The notes under the pieces: model-generated
Seen by the model: the letters and a program-made list of their open reading frames with translations, nothing else
Database searches by the model: none
What the model was told of the DNA's origin: nothing
Program-made: the position numbers and the translations under genes
In this document: positions 43,719-53,589 of the stretch, piece by piece
How the letters are laid out: every line of letters starts with the position of its first letter
Position numbering within the stretch: the first letter of the stretch is position 1
Assembly: GCA_025201765.1 (NCBI GenBank)
Contig: MU623408.1
Span: forward strand, 124,001-188,000
Source of the DNA: Daldinia sp. FL1419
Taxonomy: Eukaryota > Ascomycota > Sordariomycetes > Xylariales > Hypoxylaceae
Direction: 5' to 3'
DNA length: 64,000 nucleotides

Positions 43719-46165
43719 ATGGCACGATGTGAGACTTGTGCTAATTTGACCGTAGAAGAACTGAGAAGTCATATGACTTTCTTCCATGCCAACCTACGAT
43801 CTCTCCGGGACTCGGCATCCGCTGGTTGCGATTTATGTCTACTTTGTTGGATTTCCATCCAACGGAAAAACCCAAAAGACGAAATCGACTCTGTGCTAGA
43901 CGGCAAATTCCCGCCCAGACACGAAAATGCGGGACAGCCGCTAGGCGACGAGAGGGTATGGCTGACGGGCATGTTCTCGGATCGGTTCCGCAATCTGGGA
44001 CCCAAGACAGCTAGCGGTGCCGGCACTGCCGGAGTAGACCGGGGTCAAGGCCAGACGGGCAGTGTGGTGTGGGTGGAATGTGGGAACGAGGAGGACGCCG
44101 AGACCAGTTTAAATAAGCAGATTTTAAGTAGTGAGCTCATCGCATTTGCGGATACGGGTAGGTATATTAGCACATATAGTTGGATGTAACTTATTTTTAA
44201 CTAACAGATATACACAGGGACGCCTGCCGCCTCTTCGTTTGTCGAGCGTAACTTTACGGCATTCAGGAATAAAGGTGATGAAGTTGACTTTGCCCGTGCG
44301 CTACTCAACGGGTGCCGGAGAAATCATCCAGAATGCAGAGTTACTGAAGATAATTCACCTCCGGAGATGCCAACTCGCGTTCTAGATATTGGCGAGTCGC
44401 CCGGGTGGACGAGATTGGTACAGACGCAACATCTGGGGCTGCGAGAGCCGTATCTTGCCCTGTCCTACTGCTGGGGACCGAATGTACGGCACACCGTGGA
44501 ATTAACTGATCAAAATTTTACGACTTTCTTAGAACTTATCGACGAGAGCATTTTAACAAAGACACACCAAGAGTGCATTGCCATCGCCCGCCAACTCGGT
44601 ATCCGTTATGTCTGGATCGATTCTCTCTGCATCATCCAAGGAAATCTCGAGGACTGGATCTACGAGTCGGAAAGGATGGCGGAGGTATACGGCAATGCGG
44701 CTCTGACAATCATCGCAGGCCGTGCGGCAGATAGTCGGACGGGCTTCAGAGTAAACTATATAGAAGAAATAGTGCCACCCTGCCCGATACCATTCGGCAA
44801 GGATCTGGGAAGCGTCTATTTATGGCTGCCCCGGGAAAAGGCCGAAGGGCCCGTTAGCACCAGGGGGTGGTGCTTCCAGGAAAAGATACTAAGTAGGAGG
44901 ATATTCGTCTATGCGGCACAGCAAATTTACTTTTCGTGTCAGCGATCGCAGCTCTGGGAAGACGGCACCCTGAACATGCGAGATCCGACCCAGTTACAAA
45001 TCGGATCATTCCCAACCCCCTCGGAAGACGACACCGTGAACGCCCACCCAAGTGAGCTACAAAGGCAACGCATCCAGATGTTACATCTGTGGTATAAGGA
45101 GATTCTTCCGGATTATACGATCCGTCACTTGACGAACCCGGACGATATATTCGCTGCGTGCAGCAGTATCGTCCAGTTGGCGCGGAAAACCATCCGGTCT
45201 CGCTACCTGGCGGGGATATGGGAGGCGGATATGATCCGCGGCTTGCTGTGGTGCGCTGCTTACTCGGTGAAATGGATTCTTAAGAAGCGTTCTTGGCCCA
45301 AACCTAAAAGACCTACGGATAGAGACGGCGAGACGGCGGTCCGAGCGCCGTCGTGGTCGGTAAGTCACCCTTTTCCAAGTTCTCGGGTATATCTGTGATC
45401 TCCACCTATCCATGCCCCCTTTCGTAAGGAAGAGGGGGATGGAGACGGAAGGATAGAGGCGGTAGTAAGATAGAAGCTCACCTCGCAACATCACCAGTGG
45501 GCGTCCATCCAAGGGCAAATCTACATCCGGCCAGAATACCTACGCCTAGACAAGTCCTTCCGAGACCCCTCCAACGTTCTCATTCGGCCGTTATTCCCCC
45601 CGTCAACACCAGACTCCACCCCAAGATGGACGTTCCTCCCCGACCCCGAGTGCGACGCTAACATCCTCTTCATGCGCGTCTGCGAGCTCGCCTTCTTCGG
45701 CCGTCCCAAGCGCGTCCGCTGCACCAACCCTTCCCCACCCGAACTCGCTACTTTCCCTACCACCGGGTGGCCCCAGCGCCGCCGGCAGCTTGCCGAGCAG
45801 GGATTTGTGGCGCTGCTTAAGCCCGCCGAGAAGGAGTGCGGTGCGCTGGAGGAGCTGGGGTTGCCGCTTGCCGAGGCTTTTGCTGTTGTGGGGTTCGATA
45901 TCGCGGAGGATCGCGCGGAAGTGGGAGAGGGCTGGTTTTTGCCGGTTCTGAAGGATAGGGGGGAGGGCTTGCTGTTGAGGAGGGATGGGGAGCACGGCAA
46001 GTTTCGCCGTCTGGGGCTTGTGGCGCTGATGAAGAAGCAGGTTCGTCTTTATATTCTTATTTTCTTTTACCCCTATTCCTCTGTGCTTGAGAAGACAAGT
46101 GGACTTGGATATAAATCGCTTCACCGTCTTTTAATATTCGCTTCTTCAAACATTAGGTGCCTTAA
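43719..46165 (+). CDS. HET-domain protein 1 (heterokaryon incompatibility)
   Basis: Likely allorecognition or NLR-like cell-death effector; no partner is known. Model: exons 43719-44157, 44218-45359, 45498-46040 and 46157-46165; in frame, about 710 residues. The first acceptor is the CAG at 44215-44217, not the nearer one at 44205, because only the former joins ADTG to TPAASSFVERNFTAF. The N-terminus has Cys pairs (CETC, CDLCLLC). HET motifs: YLALSYCWG near 222, YVWIDSLCIIQ near 277, and STRGWCFQEKILSRRIFVY near 360, all intact. After the HET domain comes IRHLTNPDDIFAACSSIVQLA and, across the third junction, APSWSWASIQGQ. The last exon is uncertain: reading on without splicing adds about 44 residues and stops at 46172. 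ATG at 43719 is the first in-frame Met. Confidence 0.85.
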
Positions 46166-46325
46166 TGGCTAACTCACGTCCTCAAGTATTTACCATGGAT
46201 CATGTCTGGACCGGAGGAAGAGGTCCATCTAATCTAGTTGGGGGCCTAAGGAATGAAAGTCTCCACGGCCTGGTATTACCAACAGATTTTTGATGATATA
46301 TCATAAGATATTATATTATATCCCT

Positions 46326-47331
46326 CTATATACCAGTACCTACCCGGCCCATCCTCGCATCCCAGTATCCTACACTGGCCTTGTGCACTCCCCATCTTGT
46401 GTAGTCGCACCAGATATCATCGCCAGAAATGTGCCTGCCGATTTCAAACGGAGACATTGAGCCGTCCGCGGCGATAGGAAAGAGGGAGTCGAGCAGTGTT
46501 TCGACAGCCACGTTGAAGTATCCACGCCACGCAGCTCTTACAATATCCCCGTCAACTGGGCCGTAATTTCTATGGGTAGAATCTTTCGAAACGGCAACGG
46601 CGAAGGGAATACTGGTCCTATACCGTCTCTTGGCGGACGAAGGGAAAGGTGAATTCAGGATAGAGTCCATAGATGCGGGCGTAATATATAAGCACAAGCT
46701 ATGATTCAGACCTGGAGGTGCAGCGCCTGACGAGTACACTCTAAACAAGCCGGCTTAGTTTTCGTAGATGCAAAGACATAAAAGGGCACCTACCGCGATA
46801 GAGCCTCGACACTCCCATCTCCCTCTGTGGCATCTTCTACCCATTGAAACTCCATCTTCCGAACACAATCTTCGAGCCCGGGATATCCACGGTAGGGATC
46901 CACCGACTCTTCTATAATCCGTAAGAATCGCTGTTTGCAAGACGTCCACCGCGTGCCATCCGTAATCTCCGGGCTTTTATAAACGACGAATCCCCAGCGA
47001 TCCCAACGAGCGCCGCGCTCTTCGCATAGGCGTATGACTTGCATGAAGGGGGGCTCATGGATGGTCTTGGTGGGATTTCCTGGTACTTCGTCTTAACACC
47101 TAACTGACCTGACGTTCTATGCCTTCTCACCGTACCTGATGCTTCTTGGCTCCGCCTAAACATTTCATCCAAGAACTCGTCGAATCCTTGCTCTCCCAGG
47201 TCGGCCCGGAGACCTCGCCGGATTGTCTCCTTTTGTTCTTCGGCTAGGCTGTTGATCTCGTCGACGCTGGCGTTGAGCATTCGCTCCCGGTCCCAGCCTG
47301 CGGGGTAGTACGGTGGGACTGGGGGAGCCAT
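46326..47331 (-). CDS. Conserved protein of unknown function, convergent with HET gene 1
   Basis: Function not recognised. Model on the minus strand: exons 47136-47331, 46794-47079 and 46326-46740; introns GTACGG...CCAG and GTAGGT...TTTAG; in frame, 298 residues. It has an N-terminal helical, charged part (RERMLNASVDEINSLAEEQK, FDEFLDEMFRRSQEAS). Then comes RWDRWGFVVYKSPEITDGTR, a charged helix and YRGYPGLEDCVRKMEFQWVE, and finally PPGLNHSLCLYITPASMDSI, a Lys/Arg-rich loop, WRGYFNVAVETLLDSLFPIA and SGDDIWCDYTRWGVHKASVG. No membrane segment or signal peptide. The dense Trp/Tyr/Gly motifs and clean splicing argue for a functional gene of a fungal family. It converges on HET gene 1; the two gene ends are about 160 bp apart. 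Confidence 0.75.
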
Positions 47332-50300
47332 GGCCGTATGGTTTTGTGTCCTTGGAATAGAAGGTTGTTGTTTGAGGAGGATGAAATACTCGGTGGGTGG
47401 GATGGAGATGAAAATGAGAGGTAGTTGAAGTTCAATGACCCGAAGCTAGACCGGGATCCTATATAGTTTGTTTAATTAAATTCATGGGCGAATGGATACT
47501 ATCGCGATTTAGAAGAGCAGATGGTGAGAGGATTGGATCTCATTGCAACACGGAGTTCCTTTTCGTGCGGCCAACACCACGACGATGAATAAATATTACG
47601 TATTTACTCTATAGGACAAAGTAATTCGTTATGATAGTAGCTATATCCAATTATACTCTGGTTATACATAGCTTGTCCTAGCCTTGGCTTGAAAAGCCCT
47701 GTCTTCTTCATCGACACTGTGAAGGAAGATTTGACCCTCGCCCTTGCTTTCCATGAAACCCGCACCCCAGGACCTTGATAAGCTCTTCGGATTTGACCCG
47801 GTAAGCTTCTAGACAAGAGATTTGATCATATTCTTCCTCTCCTCCGGCATGGCCGGGGTATCGATGGCCGGTACGTTGATACTCGCTTCGTGGCAATGAG
47901 TAACGCGGAACTCCTCTTATAAGTCGCTAATACGTATATGTCTCAGGGAGGTGAGAGAGGGGGGTTATTTAGCTGGTTCTTGCGTGATACATACCCCAAG
48001 CCCTCGACTTCAGCACGAACCCGAGCAGAACCGAGTTGCAGAGAAGATATCAATGGCCAGGATCGTGTACTCGTCGTTTCGAGATCCTTTTCCGCCAAGG
48101 GATCCAAGAGGTTGTAGCACGCCCAACGGAAACCAGGCAGTAGATGTGGTCGACTTCCATGGCGCTATTCGCAAGAACATTTAACTAGCCCTTCGCCCAT
48201 GCAATCCATATCGGAGACGTCAGGAGCTCTCCTAGGGAATTGAGAATAGTACGATTTTGAGTCCACGTACACTCGCCCGTCATACTTACGACGATTCAGA
48301 AAATCTAACAAGAAGTTACTCCCGCTACGGAAGGTCGCATCAGGGCTTGGAGGATAAAGCCATCCGGGTTGACTGTAAATTAAATCGAGTCCTCCACCGA
48401 CTCAACGCCCAGTGACTCGAATAACGAGTATCTACTGTCGCGGCCACCGCGCCTCTAGATAGCAGGCATACTAGTTAGCAGTATCGGATGAACCGGATCT
48501 TTGCACTCGGTATGAGATCCTCGCACACGCAAACACACTGTCTCCATACGTCGAAGATGGCTGGGAGGACATATCATTCTTGGCCATACCTCAACGCCAA
48601 GCCGCCGTCGTAGCCCTCTTATACTCGGTTATCACACAATTAGCATGTCTCCTTTCCTCACTTAGGGGAACTAGTCGACATTCTTCGCAGCCAAGAAGCA
48701 AGTCGGATTTATAAAGTCTTGTTTACTACTAAGTTTACTACTAACGGCAACAGCGTCGTTCTAAGCCGCACGACGAGTGCATTCGAGCGAGTTGACGCAT
48801 CCCGAATGGCACAGGGCAGACCAGGGAACTTGCCGAGAGGAGGCTCCGGTATTGATGAATTGGGATTTCCCCTAGGTAGATCATATTAAAGGACCTGGTG
48901 TTCAGGGGTTAGTTCAACCCCTATTCTCGTTGATGACTAATCGCAAGACAAAGTGTGAATAGCTTCTTATAAGAACATGTCGCCGTGATTAGACCTTGAC
49001 AGGTTTAAAAGATGTCATAGTTAAGCATTTTTAAACTCCAAGATAGACGTGCCATTAATCGGGTAATATATTTGCCCTTAGATACACCCGGTAGGAAGGA
49101 TGATTGGATGATACCATTTTATACATTCAATAAGAATCTCAGCGCCAGGAATAAGTGCATGGACTGAAAGACAATTGGGTTAAGCGTTCGAACTCGGTCG
49201 CCGAGTTACTTTCGGGGACTCGTCGTGAAACCTTGTCAAGTACCTAAGCACGTAGTGCCTTTGGAATTTACGACATTTTGGACGGAGGAGGGGGCATAAA
49301 CTTCACCGCCTCCTGAGGATCGATATGCGGTATTAACTATCACTTACTATTCGGGTTTGCTTGAAACGTAGCATGCAGTGAGCTGTTTTATCCGTGGTAG
49401 CCGCGGAAAGCTGAGCTGATGGACGAGTCTAGGTGTGATTCTTACTTGTAGTGTATACTCGCTGGTTTGTTAGAGTTACCTAGATAGGGGCAAAGAAAAG
49501 TAACCTAGTAATATTCGATTGGCGTAGGTCGACGGGCGTCGGGTAGTCCCGCCTGGCCATAGGATCCCATGTTGATCAGATGATAATCCCCTATCGTGCT
49601 AGGCTTCGGACATTTTCGACGGTTGGGGCTTGGAGCCTCGGCACCATTGCTAAAGAATCCATTCAAGTTGCAAGCAGGGACGGGAATTATGCGCCGACGG
49701 ATCGAATATAGGCGCGGGACCGAACGGATTCCGGCCACATCAAGATCCCAATAGTTATGTGACATACATATTAACAAGGTACTGAACAGTACTGAACAGC
49801 CTATTACCCATGTGAGTTTTCTCGTGTAAGCTTTTCAGTTTACAAGATAAGGTTATAGATAGATTGGCTTGGCAGGCTTGTGAGTCCCAAGCTTGGATGA
49901 TTGACGTCATTCATATCTCCCTCTTCCTTATTCCGCCTAGTCGAGAACGGGATTCCCAAACAGACGGAGATGACGATAGTGTCACAAACAGTGCTAAAAA
50001 GGAAATGCATTAATACTTGCAGCCAAAACCAAAAACCCTCTCATAGTAATATGGAAAAGTTGACAAGTCAGATCCGAGAAATGAGAAATGCGTTCTTTAG
50101 CTTTGTCGGACTAATACCTCCGTCGGTTACTAGTCTTATGATCATCGAATGAAAGGGTAATGGCAAAGAGGCAATTTGGTGGCTGATAATCTAGCTGTCT
50201 AGGCAGAAAGATATGCGTGATACGGCTCAGCAGATGCCCAGGTCCAATCAAGAAGCAAGTGACGAGAAGAGGGAGAGAGGGAGGAAGTAAAGGGGGTCAA

Positions 50301-51396
50301 GTGGGGGGAGGAGTTAATCGAGATCATAGTGACGGAATTGTGAAATTACATTATACCGTACGGATCCGTAGGGGTTTACCCAGATATTCCCATCTTGAAA
50401 CCCCATCTTTACTCTACCTAGGTACTTACCTACATAGGCCGGATAGGTAGCTAACCCGGTTTTTGCTATCGTGTCTGCGTGTTAGTAGATTAGATCACGA
50501 TAATATCTAGGTTAGTTACTTTAGTTGGCAAACTTGGTTACTGTATCCTCTTACACACAGCCGATAATATTGGAAATGCCTAAGTAAAAGAGAAAAAAAG
50601 GAAAGAAAAAAAAGAAAAAGGATGTATAGGTACGTACCCTGTAATGGAGAATAATAGAGGGACGTTCTAGACTTTGGCCACTCCGCAAAATAGCGCTCCG
50701 AAAAGTCATGCTGTCATTGCGGAGACCTTTGGTTCTGGCTAACCAATAAGAATATCCCACCCCATATTTCCCCTGCAGCGATCTAAGTTTCTGGAGCGGA
50801 AGCTCACCAGTAGTCCAAGACCTGATTGGTTAACTGTTCCCAAAAAGGAATAAGACATCATGCATGTCACTTTTGTTCGCCTCCCCATCGTCACTATCCA
50901 CGATTCATCAACGGGAGGTACAGATCAAGTCCAAAGATAGGATATTCCAACCGTCGATCATGATGAAATAAATACTTTTGGGTACATACCCTTGAGTCAG
51001 ATACGTAGTGATGGCATGGGTATAGATGGCAATTCACATGTATTGTCTCGGCTGAAAACGTGCACTTTGCGGGAGGAATTTTATGGTTCCATCTCTTTTG
51101 CCTAGGTGGTGACGTCAAGTCATCAGGGGAATACCTCAGCCCGATAGCTTGATGCAGCTTATTTTTGACCAGCAATACTTATTAGAATGGAGAATATAGT
51201 ATGGAGAAATACGGGGGCCAACGCGGGCGGTAAGAAATTACGTATGGCTTTGAATGAACCGAACCGAACGGGGGACAATGAAGCTGCTGGTGGATGATGA
51301 CGTACTTTTCTCGTCCGCATGATATGCCTGGTGCTGTCCTTACAGACTCTAGCCTTACCCAGGACAATCCTTGCGGATAGACTACCGAGAAGGCAA

Positions 51397-51432
51397 GGTA
51401 GACCAGGTAGACCAGGTAGACCGGGTAGACCA
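51397..51432. repeat. Four tandem GGTAGACCA units upstream of grg-1
   Basis: Three perfect GGTAGACCA units and one with a final G (GGTAGACCG), nine bases each. They lie about 50 bp upstream of the TATA box and about 195 bp before the grg-1 ATG, so a regulatory role is possible. Confidence 0.85.
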
Positions 51433-51470
51433 TATGGGTTGAGCCGTCGAATGGCCACAAACAAGTGCCT

Positions 51471-51486
51471 CCAATCTTCTATATAA
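51471..51486 (+). promoter_or_regulatory. grg-1 core promoter: CCAAT and TATATAA
   Basis: CCAAT at 51471-51475 and TATATAA at 51480-51486, about 140 nt before the ATG, followed by a CA-rich unstructured leader (51530-51627). This is the usual layout of a strongly expressed fungal gene. Confidence 0.65.
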
Positions 51487-51627
51487 GGACCTTCCAATTC
51501 CCTCTCAGTCTCATCTTCTTTTCATCATCATCATTCATCATCTCCAACCAACAATAACAACAACAATCACAATCAACTACTACAATCACCAAACTACCAA
51601 ATCAACAAACAACCAACAACCATCATC

Positions 51628-51906
51628 ATGGACAAGATTCAGAACGCCGCCAACTACGTCTCTGACACCGTCAAGGGTGCCACCAGCACTGCTTCCAAGG
51701 AGGCCAACAAGGAGGTCGCCAAGGACAACTCCGCAGACTTCACCACTCGGTAAGCTTCATACACTGTCAACCACACCTTACCCAGTTTAACAGATTCTAA
51801 CATCATCTCCAGCGCATCTGCCGCGAAGGACGCAGTCGGCGACAAGGTCGACGAGAAGAAGCACAACACTTCCGCCGACGTCAACAAGGAGGCTGCCAAG
51901 CACTAA
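51628..51906 (+). CDS. ccg-1: Glucose-repressible / clock-controlled small protein (GRG-1/CCG-1 family)
   Basis: Small hydrophilic stress and carbon-starvation protein, a highly expressed family whose Neurospora member is clock-controlled and glucose-repressed. Model: exon 51628-51749, intron 51750-51812 (GTAAGC...TCCAG), exon 51813-51906; in frame, 71 residues. Sequence starts MDKIQNAANYVSDTVKGATS, continues with repeated KEANKEVAKD and ASAAKDAVGDKVDEKKH motifs, and ends NKEAAKH; it is rich in Ala, Lys, Asp and Thr with no Cys or Trp. The length matches the family. The long CA-rich leader, TATA box and promoter repeat fit strong, regulated expression; actual glucose response is inferred from the family. 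Confidence 0.92.
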
Positions 51907-52529
51907 GCACCTAGCCCCCTTGTTTCCGAATCAACTCCACCTCTACACACTACCACTTTTGTACGATGAGATGAAACGTGGGGAATTATGATTACTCGGG
52001 CGTCTTTTTTGGTCCGTTTCCTTTTTGTCGAGATGGCGTGGGGGAAAGACTGGAGATTTCGATTCCCTGGAAAGGATTCAAAGATCCGAGGCGCGCTTTA
52101 CAATACCCCTAAGATAGCTTAGAATTAATGCCGCTATTCATCGCCAACTTTTGGTATTCTGCTTGATTGCGGAACGAATTGTGATTTTAATTGTGATTTG
52201 AATTCGCGTGCGAAATTGAAAAATGCTAAGCTGTCTTTAATCGTAGCACCATTTAATAACGGAAAAAAGTAAGAAATTAAAAATGGCCATCACACAATAA
52301 ACAAGCTTGTAAGACCTGATTTCGGTATTCCTTATAGGGATTCACGCAAGCCATGCAGTACGACAAACCACCGCGCATTCTCAGCCCCTAAAGACATGCC
52401 ACTCGACGAGAAAGGCAAAAAGCCCTGGAGCTCTTCTAGCTAGCTACCTAGGTAGGTAGAGTTCGACCCCCAACATCCTCGACCAACCCCCCCAAGCCTC
52501 CATTATCCACGAAGCCATACAAGTCCACA
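51907..52529. other. Spacer downstream of grg-1
   Basis: 3' UTR of grg-1, then AT-rich DNA with a copy of the dispersed motif (CTAGCTACCTAGGTAGG, about 52438-52454). No gene. Confidence 0.4.
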
Positions 52530-52796
52530 TCAAAGAGTCCCCAACACCCCCAAAAGCAACCCTACACACGGCGAAATCCGAACCAGCGCATGGCTCCAAG
52601 TCGGGCTCATCACCAGCTGGCTCAGGATAACCGCCACGGCCACCAGGACTGTTACAAACAGCCTTACGGTCTGCACGCTCGGCTGCATGGGCTCGGGTTC
52701 CGGCTGTATATAGCCGGCAGATCTATCCGAGTCTCGGTCGGGATCCGGTGTAGATGCTCGGGAGGAGCGAGAGGTTTGGTATGTTGTATCTGTCAT
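52530..52796 (-). CDS. Possible small single- or two-span membrane protein
   Basis: 88-residue frame with a true ATG (MTDTTYQTSRSSRASTPDPD) on the minus strand. The first 40 residues are polar and Ser/Pro/Asp-rich. A hydrophobic segment (VRLFVTVLVAVAVILSQLVM) follows and the tail ends hydrophobic (GLLLGVLGTL). Codon use is sensible, but an overlapping plus-strand frame of similar length exists. The family is not recognised, and small fungal membrane proteins of this kind are common. Confidence 0.4.
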   Translation of the reverse strand: MTDTTYQTSRSSRASTPDPDRDSDRSAGYIQPEPEPMQPSVQTVRLFVTVLVAVAVILSQLVMSPTWSHALVRISPCVGLLLGVLGTL

Positions 52797-53589
52797 TTTG
52801 CCTGGAGGTGTCCGAGGAGTGTCAGTTTATTTATCGGGAGAAAACGCATTAAGTAGTGTGCTACTTTGACTTATGCAGATTACCTATGCAGATTCGGATT
52901 TAAAAATGGGATACGATATGTTATGGTGTTCTCATTTAGTAGGTCGTTGAAAAATATCGAACCACGGATTTTGGGGGGGCGGGTTTAATTTTCAGTCCTT
53001 TGGGTAAGAATTTATAGTGAACTTTGTGTGATCAGACATTAACAGGAACTTAAAATACGAGAACATGCTCTAACGTGAGCTTCACATTGGTACTAGCCGC
53101 CAGAAGCAGCCATCCGGTGTTTTGAGCTCAGAAATTCCAGAGCACGCTCTCAAGCGACGGTGGGAGTTAAATGTACACCAAAACACCACCCTCTAAATGC
53201 GAGACGAGTTTTCCCGAGCTCGCGGACGCTTACGTCGAGGGCTATCCACGCAGTCGATGCGGGAATCTATTAACTAGAAACGTTCGGCTACTGGTTATGA
53301 GCAGCCATCTATCATGACTAGTAGCTAAGCTCCAAAAGCCAAACCCGTATCTCCTTCACCCAAGGACATGCTAGCCGTGAGTAAGAATGCTAGTTGTGCA
53401 TCATTAAGCGCGACGCCTTAGCATGCTATCTACCTAGGTACCAATCCCATATCATCAACAGGGGGCAATGCCTTTCCCTTCTAACTCCTAACTGTAGTGC
53501 AACGCAAAAATAAATAAAATGTAGGCACATAGAAATCTGGGATAATTGTAAGAATAATTATTCAACCCTAACGTGGACTCGAGGTGATT
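52797..53589. other. Spacer between the small membrane protein and the telomere protein gene
   Basis: AT-rich; one copy of the dispersed motif (CTACCTAGGTACC, 53430-53442). No gene. It holds the 3' side of the telomere-protein gene. Confidence 0.4.

Larger units (their letters stand above)
47332..51627. other. 4.3-kb gene-poor region, decayed coding traces
   Basis: No intact gene. Traces: a frame at about 48502-48720 (plus, open but without an ATG: RYEILAHANTLSPYVEDGW and WEDISFLAIPQRQAAVVALL) that reads like coding sequence of an unrecognised protein; an 86-codon minus-strand frame at 49505-49765 of normal composition; short frames 47604-48184 without family likeness. Copies of the dispersed motif occur near 50410-50440. 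The last 250 bp form the grg-1 promoter. Confidence 0.45.

Noticed and set aside
49901..50152. 83-codon frame starting MTSFISPSS
   Set aside because: Start is a TTG, not ATG; no domain, in gene-poor DNA.
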